A stretch of 64,000 nt of DNA from Candidatus Gastranaerophilales bacterium (GCA_944327245.1 CALVHD010000007.1:1-64000); one strand, 5' to 3'; counted from the first letter of the stretch, positions 44,130 through 53,057 are shown. Translations and numbers: made by a program. The notes: generated by a model from the letters alone, not told the origin.

Positions 44130-44158
44130 ATCTTATATATTTTTTAACTTTTTAGCAA
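44130..44158 (-). promoter_or_regulatory. Promoter of the NuoL/M/N-like operon, leaderless
   Basis: On the minus strand -35 TTGCTA (44153-44158), a 17-nt spacer and -10 TAAGAT (44130-44135) are followed by 6 nt and then the ATG. No Shine-Dalgarno is present. Confidence 0.5.
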
Positions 44159-44231
44159 TACAATATTTTATTTAGAATGCTTTTGGAATAAAATTATATT
44201 AATTAAATGCAAAATGGAGAATTAATGAATT

Positions 44232-45941
44232 ATGAAAATGTCAAAACTTTTTGTTCAAACCCTAAGAGAGTTCCCAAATGACGCTGAAGCAATTTCGCAT
44301 AAACTTCTGGTTAGGGCAGGATATATTAAAAAGCTTGCAAATGGAATATATACATATATGCCTTTGGCTCAAAGAGTTTTGACAAAAATTTCCAATATTG
44401 TTAGAGAAGAAATGAATGCTTCGGGTGCTCAAGAATTGTTGATGCCTTTTGTTCAGCCTGCTGAAGTTTGGCAAAAATCCGGCAGATGGCAAAAATACGG
44501 AAAAGAACTTTTAAGGTGTAAAGACAGACACGATAATGAAATGTGTTTGGCTCCGACTCATGAAGAAGTTGTAACAAGCGTTGTGGGTGATGTTATAAAT
44601 TCATATAAACAATTGCCTATAAATGTTTATCAAATTCAAACAAAATTTAGAGATGAAATTCGTCCCCGTTTTGGCTTGTTAAGAGGCAGGGAATTTATCA
44701 TGAAAGATGCATATTCATTCCATACTTCTCAAGAAGATTTAGAGCGTGAATACGAAGTTATGGGAAAAACTTATACATCCATTTTTAATCGCTGCGGTCT
44801 TGAAACAAAAGCAGTCCAATCTGATTCAGGTGCAATTGGCGGCGCTGTTTCTCATGAATATATGGTTTTAACTGATACTTTAGTTGGTGAAAATGATGTA
44901 TTTTATTGTAAACACTGTTCTTATAGTGCAAATTCAAACCATGCAATTTCAAAATTGCCAATCGAAACAACAGACGGCGGATTTAAAAAAGAAGAAATTG
45001 TAGATACTCCAAACACAAAAACAATTGAAGAATTAGCTAAATTTTTAAATGTTAACTCTAATTGCATTTTAAAGGCAGTAGCTTATATTGCTGATTCAAA
45101 ACCTGTAATTGCTATGATTAGAGGCGATAAAGAAGTTGAAGAAACAAAATTAATGAATGTTTTAAATGCTCTTGAAATTCGTCCTATGGAAAATGATGAA
45201 GTAAGAGAACTTTTAGGAATGGAGCCTGGGTTTATTTCATATCGAAATGTTGATAAATCAAAAGTGAAGGTTATTTTTGATAATACAGTAAAAGGAATGA
45301 AAAATTTTGTACTTGGTGCAAATGTTAAAGATAAGCACATTGTTGGAGCTAACTTAGAAGACGGAATTGAATTTTATGACATTTCATTAGTAAAAGAAGG
45401 TGAATTATGTCCTGTATGCAACCAGCCTTTATTTGTTACCAGAGGAATTGAAGTTGGAAATATATTCCAGCTTGGAACAAAATATTCTGAACCTATGGGA
45501 GCTTGCTATACAGATGAACAAGGACAATTGAAACCTTACATTATGGGGTGTTATGGAATTGGCGTTTCAAGAACTATGGCAGCCGCTATTGAAAAATACC
45601 ATGATGATTTTGGTATAGTTTGGCCGATTGAAATCGCTCCGTATCATGTTGATATTGTACCTGTTAATATTGATGATGAAACACAATCTAAAGTTGCTTA
45701 TGAAATATATGAAAAATTAATCAAATCAGGTATTGAAGCTGTAATTGATGACAGATTAGATAGAGCCGGTGTTAAGTTTAAAGACGCTGATTTAATCGGT
45801 TTTCCTGTAAGAATTACTGTAGGAAAGACAATTCAAGAAGGTCTTGTTGAATACAAAACAAGAAAAGATGGTGTTATGATTAAATTAACACCGGATGAAG
45901 CAATCGAAAAAGTAATAAAATATGTCAAAAAATCCTCTTAA
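44232..45941 (+). CDS. proS: Prolyl-tRNA synthetase
   Basis: The 569-aa class II synthetase is of the bacterial type, with an editing insertion between motifs 2 and 3. Motif 1 lies near LMPFVQPAEVWQKSGRW. Motif 2 is FRDEIRPRFGLLRGREFIMK, and the editing domain spans about residues 235-385. Motif 3 is GCYGIGVSRTMAAAIEK, and the C-terminal anticodon-binding domain follows. GGAGA sits 11 nt before the chosen ATG; an ATG two codons later is also possible. The 3' end overlaps the next gene by 20 nt. Confidence 0.97.
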   Translation: MKMSKLFVQTLREFPNDAEAISHKLLVRAGYIKKLANGIYTYMPLAQRVLTKISNIVREEMNASGAQELLMPFVQPAEVWQKSGRWQKYGKELLRCKDRHDNEMCLAPTHEEVVTSVVGDVINSYKQLPINVYQIQTKFRDEIRPRFGLLRGREFIMKDAYSFHTSQEDLEREYEVMGKTYTSIFNRCGLETKAVQSDSGAIGGAVSHEYMVLTDTLVGENDVFYCKHCSYSANSNHAISKLPIETTDGGFKKEEIVDTPNTKTIEELAKFLNVNSNCILKAVAYIADSKPVIAMIRGDKEVEETKLMNVLNALEIRPMENDEVRELLGMEPGFISYRNVDKSKVKVIFDNTVKGMKNFVLGANVKDKHIVGANLEDGIEFYDISLVKEGELCPVCNQPLFVTRGIEVGNIFQLGTKYSEPMGACYTDEQGQLKPYIMGCYGIGVSRTMAAAIEKYHDDFGIVWPIEIAPYHVDIVPVNIDDETQSKVAYEIYEKLIKSGIEAVIDDRLDRAGVKFKDADLIGFPVRITVGKTIQEGLVEYKTRKDGVMIKLTPDEAIEKVIKYVKKSS

Positions 45942-46659
45942 ATTAAAAATTGCATATTTGTATCCTGATATTTTGCAAAGTTTTTGCGATAGAGCTAATG
46001 TTGATGTATTTATTCAAAGAGCAAAAAAAAGGGATATTGATGTTTCTTTATATGAAATCTATGCAAACGATAGATTGCAAGCTTCTAAATATGATTTTTA
46101 TTATATAGGGGGTTCGAACACTCAGGCACTTGATTATGCACTTGAATTTTTAAAGAAAAATGAGGAAGAATTAAAAATTGCAGCATATTCAAATGTGCCC
46201 ATGCTTGCTATTAATTGCGGCTATCAGCTTTTTGGCAATTCTTACCAATTGCATAATAAAATTAAAAAAGAAGGCATAAAAATTTTAGATATAGATACAA
46301 TTACCGGTAAAAACCTTCATTACGGCCCGTTAGTTGGCGTTTGTCCTTTTTTGAGAAACAGAACTGTAGTCGGTTTTGAAAACCACGGGCTAATAACTAA
46401 TTTGAAATCAGGCGTTGCACCGTTTTTGATTTTGCAGAAGGGTTTAGGTAACAACGCAAAAGATAAAACCGAAGGGGCAAAATTTAACAATGTCATAGGA
46501 AGCTATCTGACAAGTCCGATTTTAGCTCAAAATCCGCATTTGTGTGACTTTTTTATTGCAGTAGCACTAAGAATTAAATACAAATGTAAAATTCCTTTAG
46601 CATCACTTTGTGATGATATAGAATGGTATTCACATAACTTTATTTTAGAAACAAAATAG
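45922..46659 (+). CDS. GatD/CobQ-type glutamine amidotransferase-like protein
   Basis: The 245-aa protein resembles GatD, the glutaminase that with MurT amidates the lipid II stem peptide. The nucleophile is Cys99 in MLAINCGYQLFG; GFENHGLITN and GSYLTSPILAQNPHLCDFFI follow. The GATase_3 family normally has Tyr-x-His-Gly-Pro at the last motif, with a catalytic His; here that His is Thr197. The protein may therefore be inactive, or use another base. No murT is adjacent. The start overlaps proS by 20 nt, so it is coupled to it. Confidence 0.82.
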   Translation: MSKNPLKLKIAYLYPDILQSFCDRANVDVFIQRAKKRDIDVSLYEIYANDRLQASKYDFYYIGGSNTQALDYALEFLKKNEEELKIAAYSNVPMLAINCGYQLFGNSYQLHNKIKKEGIKILDIDTITGKNLHYGPLVGVCPFLRNRTVVGFENHGLITNLKSGVAPFLILQKGLGNNAKDKTEGAKFNNVIGSYLTSPILAQNPHLCDFFIAVALRIKYKCKIPLASLCDDIEWYSHNFILETK

Positions 46660-46682
46660 TTTTTAAAAATTTATTTCTATAA

Positions 46683-46688
46683 TAAAAT
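46683..46688 (+). promoter_or_regulatory. Candidate -10 box, leaderless coaX start
   Basis: TAAAAT lies exactly 6 nt before the coaX ATG, and an overlapping TATAAT lies 6 nt further upstream. No Shine-Dalgarno is present in the 35-nt gap after the preceding gene. Confidence 0.4.
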
Positions 46689-46694
46689 TGTTTT

Positions 46695-47459
46695 ATGCTT
46701 TTAGTAATTGATATTGGAAATACTAATACCTCTTTAGGGGTTTATGAAAATGATGAGTTGATAGAAACTTTTCGTCTTTCATCTGATGTAAAAAAAACAG
46801 ATGATGAATATGGAATAAGTTTGTTGACAATTTTAAATCATAATAATTTAACTTCTAAAATAAAAGGTGCAATTGTATCATCGGTTGTGCCTCAATTGTG
46901 TGAAATTTACAAAAATGCAATCAAAAAATACCTAAGAATAGATGCCGTAAGTTTATCTTATAAGTCAAAAATGCCTATTAAATTAGCGCTTAATAATAAC
47001 AAAGAAATCGGTGCAGATAGAATTGCAAATGCTGCTGCAGCAACAATAAAATACAAACTGCCTGCTATAGTAATTGATTTTGGTACAGCTACAACATTTG
47101 ATATTGTGGATAAAAATGCGTGCTTTATTGGCGGTATTATTGCTCCTGGGCTTAAAATTCAAGCTAATTCTTTAGCTCAATTTACATCAAAATTGCCAAA
47201 ATTAAAAATTGAAGCACCGGATAAAGCAATAGGAAAAAGCACGATTTCAGCTATGTTATCAGGTATTGTTTTGGGTCACAGATGTTTAATTGAGGGCATG
47301 ATTAAAAAATGCGAAAAAGAGTTAAATCAAAAAGCAACAATAATTGCCACAGGCGGATATTCCTCCGTTTTATTTGATAATATGGATGGTGTTCTGGATT
47401 ATATTGATAAAGATTTAACTTTGTTTGGTTTAAAAGAATTGTATAACTTAAATAAATAA
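46695..47459 (+). CDS. coaX: Type III pantothenate kinase
   Basis: The 254-aa ASKHA-fold kinase phosphorylates pantothenate, the first step of CoA synthesis. Motifs are LLVIDIGNTNTSLGVY (phosphate 1), GADRIANAAAATIKY, VIDFGTATTFDIVD (phosphate 2) and FIGGIIAPGLKIQANSLA. The GADR catalytic Asp is intact. No Shine-Dalgarno is visible upstream. dut follows after 17 nt, probably in the same transcript. Confidence 0.97.
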   Translation: MLLVIDIGNTNTSLGVYENDELIETFRLSSDVKKTDDEYGISLLTILNHNNLTSKIKGAIVSSVVPQLCEIYKNAIKKYLRIDAVSLSYKSKMPIKLALNNNKEIGADRIANAAAATIKYKLPAIVIDFGTATTFDIVDKNACFIGGIIAPGLKIQANSLAQFTSKLPKLKIEAPDKAIGKSTISAMLSGIVLGHRCLIEGMIKKCEKELNQKATIIATGGYSSVLFDNMDGVLDYIDKDLTLFGLKELYNLNK

Positions 47460-47476
47460 GAGGAAATATAAAAGCT

Positions 47477-47923
47477 ATGGAAAAATTAACTCTAAAAATA
47501 AAAAAATTACCTAATTTTGTTTCAATGCCTGAATATAAAACTCAAGGCGCTTCTGCTATGGATTTAATAGCCGCAATTGATGAGGATATTATAATTCCAT
47601 CAGGCGAGATAAGAATGATTCCAACAGGAATTGCAATAGAATTGCCTCATAACACTGAAGCCCAAGTTCGTTCTCGTTCAGGTTTAGCAATTAAAAAAGG
47701 GATTGCTGTTGTAAATGGTATAGGTACAATTGATGAAGATTATAGAGGCGAAATTTGTGTTGGTCTAATTAACCACTCTAAGGTTGATTTCACAATACAA
47801 AGAGGCGATAGAATTGCCCAAATGGCAATTATGGAAGTTTTAAAACCTGAAATTATTGTAGCTGATGACTTATCTGATACCAAAAGGGCTGAGGGCGGTT
47901 TTGGTTCAACCGGTGTTAAATAA
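47477..47923 (+). CDS. dut: dUTP diphosphatase
   Basis: The 148-aa trimeric dUTPase hydrolyses dUTP to dUMP. All five family motifs are present: GASAMDLIAA, RSRSGLAIKKGI, NGIGTIDEDYRGEI, QRGDRIAQMAI and the C-terminal RAEGGFGSTG that closes the active site. GAGGA lies about 12 nt before the ATG. The helicase gene follows after 25 nt. Confidence 0.97.
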   Translation: MEKLTLKIKKLPNFVSMPEYKTQGASAMDLIAAIDEDIIIPSGEIRMIPTGIAIELPHNTEAQVRSRSGLAIKKGIAVVNGIGTIDEDYRGEICVGLINHSKVDFTIQRGDRIAQMAIMEVLKPEIIVADDLSDTKRAEGGFGSTGVK

Positions 47924-47948
47924 AAATATTGTGGAATTTAAATAGTAG

Positions 47949-50279
47949 ATGTATGGTTTTAATTTTCAACTGGATGATTTTCAACAAGAAGCCATTAAGC
48001 ATATCGAAAATGGCAAAAGTGTTGTAGTGTGCGCTCCAACGGGTGCAGGAAAAACTTGTATTGCTCAAAGCGCCATACATTTAGCTTTAGAAAAAGGAGA
48101 GAGAATTTTTTATACAACTCCCCTAAAAGCCTTGTCTAATCAAAAATATAATGATTTTTCAAATATATATGGCAGCGATTTAGTTGGTCTTTTAACGGGA
48201 GACACTACAATAAACAGAGATGCTCAAATTGTCGTTATGACAACGGAAGTATTTAGAAATATGCTCTATGGTACGACTTTTGGTACTTTAAAAGACAATC
48301 TTAATAATGTAAGGTATGTTGTTCTTGATGAAGTTCATTATATGAATGATGAATCAAGGGGAACGGTTTGGGAAGAAAGTATAATTTATTGCCCTACAAA
48401 TATTCAAATTATTGCATTAAGTGCAACAGTAAAAAATTCAAAACAATTAACAGACTGGATAAATACGGTTCATTCTAAAACAGAACTTGTTTATACGGAT
48501 TTTAGACCGGTTCCGTTAAGATTTTTTTACTATGATTCATCTAAACCTCATACGATTTTACCTTTATTAACTCCATCAGGCGAGTTGAATAAGAAAATTA
48601 AACCGGAGAGCAAATTTAAATATTTTAATAAGAAAGAAAAAGTCAAAAATCCTACCACAAGTGTTGTTGAAGTATTAAATGAAAAAAATATGCTTCCGGC
48701 TATTTACTTTACTTTTTCAAGAAAAAAATGTGATGAAAATGCAAAAAAATGTTTAAAATTAGATTTATTAACAAAAGAAGAAGCTTTAGAACTTAATAAA
48801 ATTCTTGATGAATATTTAAAAGAATATCCGTATTTAGAAAATAATCCGCAGATGGACTTGATTAAATCGGGAATTGCAGCTCATCATGCCGGATTATTAC
48901 CTGCTTGGAAAGCGTTAGTTGAAAAATTATTCCAAAAAGGATTAATAAAAGTTGTTTTTGCAACCGAAACGCTTGCAGCAGGAATTAACATGCCGGCGAG
49001 AACTACAATTATAAGCTCAATCTCAAAAAGAACAGATTCAGGTCATAGGATGTTAACTGCTAATGAATTTCTTCAAATGTCAGGTAGAGCAGGACGTCGT
49101 GGTATGGATGAAATTGGTTATGTTGTGATAATCGGAACTCCTTTTCAAACTCCTGATGAAGTAGCTAGCCTGGTTAAATCTGATGCAAACCCATTAGAGA
49201 GCAAATTTTCACCAAGTTATTCAATGGTATTAAATTTATTACAAAGGTTTTCTATTGATGAAGCGAAAGAACTTATCTTTAAGACATTCGGCTATTTTTC
49301 ATCAACTGATAGATTAACCCCTCTTTTATTAAAAAAAGAAAAAAGACAACAAGATATTTTGGCTGCGCATGATTTTACTTGCAGATGGCATCATAATGAC
49401 AAGGATTTTGATGAATATAACAAATTAAAAAATCTCTATGTTCAAACAAGAACAATATATAAAACCCTAAAAAGGCAAGCAAAAGGAAAATATAAAAATC
49501 CTGAAAATGCTCCTGAAGTTATTGAATATAGAGAAAAATCAAAAGAGTTTTTAAGAAAAATAGAGGCTTTTGGCTGCAACGCTTGTAAAATTTATAAAAA
49601 ACATAAAAAATGCCTTGAATTAACTCAAAGATATGAAAAAGAAATCAAAAAATTAGATAAAGAAATTGAATTTCAAAAAGATGTTTATTGGCAAAAATTT
49701 TTGGCTCATAAAAATATTCTTGAGATTACAGGTAATTTAAAAGATGATTATCCTACTCAACGAGGCAAAACAACCATGGCCTTAAGGTGTGAAAATGAAT
49801 TATATTTGTCTGAGATAATTTTATCAGGGCTGTTGGATAATTTATCTTGTCTTGAATTATCATCGGTAATTTGCTCAATTATTAGTGAAGACATAAGAAA
49901 AAATGATGAAGCTCTTTCAAAACCTTGTTCAAAGGAAGTTAGAAAGGTTTTAAATAAAATTAAAGACATAAGAAGAAAAATTTTTCTTCTTGAAAGAGAT
50001 AATAATATTGAAAACCCGATGTATCTAAATCAGCATTTTTGTTGGTTTATTGAATATTGGATAGGGGCAAATTTAAATTCTGAAAATAATCCTATGGAAA
50101 CTTGGGAAAATATGTTTTCTGAAACAGATTTTTCTCAAGGAGATGTTGTACGGACTTTTAAAAGAACGATTGATATTTTAAGGCAGTTAACAATCTTGGA
50201 AAATATTTCTGAAAATCTTAAACAAACAGCTCGTGAAGCCATTAAATTAATTAATGTAGAACCTATTAATGTTGATTAA
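47949..50279 (+). CDS. Ski2/Mtr4-like DEAD/DEAH-box RNA helicase
   Basis: The 776-aa superfamily 2 helicase has the Q-motif-like FNFQLDDFQQEAI, Walker A CAPTGAGKTCIAQ (about residues 29-41), DEVHYMND (motif II), SATVKN (III) and AAHHAGLLPAWK. Motif VI is QMSGRAGRRGMDEIGY. The C-terminal half is helical and Cys/Lys rich (FGCNACKIYKKHKKCLEL), as in the cyanobacterial helicases of this group, and ends in a DSHCT-like region. It is probably an RNA helicase in RNA turnover or processing. It is convergent with yqeK, overlapping by 4 nt. Confidence 0.9.
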   Translation: MYGFNFQLDDFQQEAIKHIENGKSVVVCAPTGAGKTCIAQSAIHLALEKGERIFYTTPLKALSNQKYNDFSNIYGSDLVGLLTGDTTINRDAQIVVMTTEVFRNMLYGTTFGTLKDNLNNVRYVVLDEVHYMNDESRGTVWEESIIYCPTNIQIIALSATVKNSKQLTDWINTVHSKTELVYTDFRPVPLRFFYYDSSKPHTILPLLTPSGELNKKIKPESKFKYFNKKEKVKNPTTSVVEVLNEKNMLPAIYFTFSRKKCDENAKKCLKLDLLTKEEALELNKILDEYLKEYPYLENNPQMDLIKSGIAAHHAGLLPAWKALVEKLFQKGLIKVVFATETLAAGINMPARTTIISSISKRTDSGHRMLTANEFLQMSGRAGRRGMDEIGYVVIIGTPFQTPDEVASLVKSDANPLESKFSPSYSMVLNLLQRFSIDEAKELIFKTFGYFSSTDRLTPLLLKKEKRQQDILAAHDFTCRWHHNDKDFDEYNKLKNLYVQTRTIYKTLKRQAKGKYKNPENAPEVIEYREKSKEFLRKIEAFGCNACKIYKKHKKCLELTQRYEKEIKKLDKEIEFQKDVYWQKFLAHKNILEITGNLKDDYPTQRGKTTMALRCENELYLSEIILSGLLDNLSCLELSSVICSIISEDIRKNDEALSKPCSKEVRKVLNKIKDIRRKIFLLERDNNIENPMYLNQHFCWFIEYWIGANLNSENNPMETWENMFSETDFSQGDVVRTFKRTIDILRQLTILENISENLKQTAREAIKLINVEPINVD

Positions 50280-50884
50280 TCATCTTCTAATAAATCGCCC
50301 ACACTTTCAATTAATTTATTATAAACATCAATTGTAGTAGGGCAAATGTAGAGTTTTCTTTTAACAAGACTTTTGATGGTTTCGCTGAAACATTTTAATA
50401 TGGCTAAATCTAGGCCAATAACACCTTTATTTTTTTCAATTATCTTCCAGATTTTTTTGGAATATTTTTCATCTCTTGTATTAGGTTCAATTTTATCAGC
50501 CAGAAAAATAATTTTATCAAATATTGTCATATCAACTGAACCTATTGTATGATTTCTTACGGCGCTAATTATTTCATTATCATCTATTTCAAAAATTTTT
50601 TTAACAAAATAAGCTCCAACTATAGCATGGTATGTTTTTGGATTTTTTAGTTCAGATTCTAAAAATCCGGTTTTAATTTCATTTTTGATAATATCTATTA
50701 ATTTAAAATCATCTTGATTTTTAGCGCAATCGTGGATTAAACCTGCTAAATATGCTTTTTTTTCATCCTGATTATATAATTTAGCAAGTTTTTGAGCACA
50801 TAGTGCAGCGCCAAGGGAGTGTTTATATCTTTTTTCAGATAGATTTTCTATAAGCCAATTTAGAATATAGTCTGTTGTTTTCAA
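50276..50884 (-). CDS. yqeK: HD-domain phosphohydrolase (YqeK-like)
   Basis: The 202-aa HD-domain protein belongs to the YqeK family, whose Gram-positive members hydrolyse Ap4A. Metal ligands are in RYKHSLGAALCAQKLA, LAGLIHDCAKN, and AVRNHTIGSVDMTIFDKIIFLADKIEP. The start is a TTG with GAGGT about 12 nt upstream. It lies inside the 3' end of nadD, giving a 50-nt overlap. That start puts the first HD His at residue 22, as expected for the family. The nadD-yqeK pairing is widely conserved. Confidence 0.92.
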   Translation of the reverse strand: MKTTDYILNWLIENLSEKRYKHSLGAALCAQKLAKLYNQDEKKAYLAGLIHDCAKNQDDFKLIDIIKNEIKTGFLESELKNPKTYHAIVGAYFVKKIFEIDDNEIISAVRNHTIGSVDMTIFDKIIFLADKIEPNTRDEKYSKKIWKIIEKNKGVIGLDLAILKCFSETIKSLVKRKLYICPTTIDVYNKLIESVGDLLEDD

Positions 50885-51446
50885 TGTAGTTTTTAACCTC
50901 GTAAGTAACTAAACCTGTTATGTCTTGATTTTCTTCTATATATTTTCTTATCATATTTGATGAGACATCTAGAAAATCAATGTTTAAAATTTCAAAATCA
51001 TAACCTTTGTTTTTTAAATATTCAAAAGCTTTTAGGCTTAAAACTTGTCCGTTTTGAAATTTTCTTGGAATGACTATAAAATGAATTTTTTCTTTTAATA
51101 TTTCAGGTTCTTTCCAATTTTCAATTTGAAAAAATTGGTCATAACCTATTATAAAGTTAATTTTTTGATTATTGTTTTCTTCAAATAATTTTGTAATAGT
51201 TCGATATGTATAACTTGGAACTTTTAATCTGTATTCAATATCAGAGGTGTTTTCTTCTCCTGCGGCAAGTTGAACCATTTTTAATCTATGTGTAAAAGAT
51301 TCTAATTCTGATGTTGTTTTATGGGGCGGCATATAAGATGGCACAAAAATGACAGATTCAAAGCCAAGTTTATCTTTTACTTGTCTTGCAATTTCAACGT
51401 GTCCTTTGTGAATAGGATTAAATGTGCCAAAAAAATAACATTTCAT
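50835..51446 (-). CDS. nadD: Nicotinate-nucleotide adenylyltransferase
   Basis: The 203-aa nucleotidyltransferase makes deamido-NAD from nicotinate mononucleotide. The family motifs are CYFFGTFNPIHKGHVEIA (GxFxPxHxGH) and the C-terminal DVSSNMIRKYIEENQDITGL. It is divergent from rqcH across only 33 bp of almost pure A/T, and no Shine-Dalgarno is visible. A TATAAT lies 10 nt before the ATG. The 3' end overlaps yqeK by 50 nt. Confidence 0.95.
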   Translation of the reverse strand: MKCYFFGTFNPIHKGHVEIARQVKDKLGFESVIFVPSYMPPHKTTSELESFTHRLKMVQLAAGEENTSDIEYRLKVPSYTYRTITKLFEENNNQKINFIIGYDQFFQIENWKEPEILKEKIHFIVIPRKFQNGQVLSLKAFEYLKNKGYDFEILNIDFLDVSSNMIRKYIEENQDITGLVTYEVKNYIENNRLYSKLAYRKSI

Positions 51447-51479
51447 ATTAATTATTATTATATTACAATAAAATTAATT

Positions 51480-53057
51480 ATGTATAGCTTTGATTCTTTA
51501 ACATTGAAATATTTTTATGAGGAAAATAAGGATTTTATTTTAGGTTCTGTTGTACAAAAAATTCAATTGCCTTCAAGATATGAAATTATCTTAAATATCA
51601 GGAATATAACCCAATCTAAAAATAAAAAATTATATATTAATATTAATCCTAAATATCCTCACATTTGTTTTATTGATGAATTATCAATTAAAAAAAGAGA
51701 TATTAAAATTCCTTCTAAACCGCCGATGTTTTGCATGCAATTAAGAAAATATTTAAACGGTTCTAAAATTAAGGATTTTAAACTGGTAAAATATGAAAGA
51801 ATTGTTGAATTTTATTTTGATTATTTTGATGAAATAGGTTCGCTGACCAAAATGTGCTTGGCATTAGAGTTTATGGGAAAACATTCTAATGTTATTTTAT
51901 ATAATGCTCAAAATAAAATAATAATAGGTTCTATTCATAATATTTCTCAAGAAAAGAGCTCGATTAGAGAAATTTATGGCGGAATTAAATATATCTATCC
52001 TCCTCAAAAACAAAAACTTGATATTTTAAATACGAGCTTTTCAACATTTTATGAAATATCTAAACATAAAGATATTAAACAAATTAGTGATAATTTTTAT
52101 TATTTTAATCAAGCACTTTTAAAAGAAATTTTCAATAAATTTTCTGATTTAGAAGAAATTTTTAAATTTCTGCAAGCACTGCAAAATCTTGAAAATAAAG
52201 AATTTATTTGTTCTTTTTGGCAAGGTGAAAAAAATATAAATAATTCTGTTGATAATTATTTTTCAAATATAATGTTTGATGAAATTTTAAATTCGAAAAA
52301 ATCAAAATTAAAAAAATATTTATCTAACGATATTAAGAAATTAAATAAAATAACTCAAATTGAGCCTGACAATTCTAAAGCTCTTAAATATAAAGAAAAT
52401 GCCGATTTGATTATGGCATATATGTATTTAATTAAAGAAGGACAAAAAGAATTTAAAATCGAAGATAAAATTATTGAACTTGATGAAAATAAGTCAATAA
52501 ATGAAAACGCACAAAAATATTATGCACAGTATAAAAAAGCAAAAACAAGTTTTGAATATAACTTTTCAAGATATAAAGAAGCAAAAGAAAAGCTTGAATA
52601 TTACGAAAGTATTTTATTTAATATTGAAAATTCAAAAGTTTTTGAAGAGTTAAATGATATTAAAAATGAATTAATTGACATTGGCTTAATTCAGGATAAA
52701 AAAGAAAATGAAACTTCAAAAATTACAAAAATTGATTTTAGGGGTTATGAAATTTATATAGGAAAAAATAACAAACAAAATGATTTTTTAATTTCAAAAA
52801 TTGCTTCAAAAGAGGATTTATGGTTCCATGGGCTTAATTTCCCATCTGCTCATGTGATTTTAAAAATTCCAAATAATAAAAAAGAGCCGAATAGAGAGGT
52901 TTTAGAATTTTGCGCCAAATTAACAAAAGAAAATTCAAAAGCTAAAAATTCCGGTAAAACTTCAATCATTATGACAAAAAGAAAAAATCTTAAAAAACCT
53001 CCAAATACATATTTAGGATATGTTACATATAAGAATGAAATTGAAATTATAATTTAA
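51480..53057 (+). CDS. rqcH: NFACT-family protein (RqcH/FbpA-like)
   Basis: The 525-aa member of the NFACT family works in ribosome-associated quality control, adding Ala tails to stalled peptides on 50S subunits (known for RqcH). The N-terminal NFACT-N domain starts MYSFDSLTLKYF. Helix-hairpin and coiled-coil parts follow (about residues 290-410). NFACT-R has EIYIGKNNKQNDFLISK and KEDLWFHGLNFPSAHVILK, with the conserved Asp-Leu-Trp-Phe-His. I chose the ATG at 51480 since an upstream start would run into nadD. A TAAAAT lies 5 nt before it and no Shine-Dalgarno is visible. Confidence 0.92.
   Translation: MYSFDSLTLKYFYEENKDFILGSVVQKIQLPSRYEIILNIRNITQSKNKKLYININPKYPHICFIDELSIKKRDIKIPSKPPMFCMQLRKYLNGSKIKDFKLVKYERIVEFYFDYFDEIGSLTKMCLALEFMGKHSNVILYNAQNKIIIGSIHNISQEKSSIREIYGGIKYIYPPQKQKLDILNTSFSTFYEISKHKDIKQISDNFYYFNQALLKEIFNKFSDLEEIFKFLQALQNLENKEFICSFWQGEKNINNSVDNYFSNIMFDEILNSKKSKLKKYLSNDIKKLNKITQIEPDNSKALKYKENADLIMAYMYLIKEGQKEFKIEDKIIELDENKSINENAQKYYAQYKKAKTSFEYNFSRYKEAKEKLEYYESILFNIENSKVFEELNDIKNELIDIGLIQDKKENETSKITKIDFRGYEIYIGKNNKQNDFLISKIASKEDLWFHGLNFPSAHVILKIPNNKKEPNREVLEFCAKLTKENSKAKNSGKTSIIMTKRKNLKKPPNTYLGYVTYKNEIEIII

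Noticed and set aside
51321..51479. Upstream extension of rqcH (53 extra codons)
   Set aside because: The extension overlaps nadD antisense and does not match the NFACT N-terminus; the family start MYSFDSLTLKYF is at 51480.
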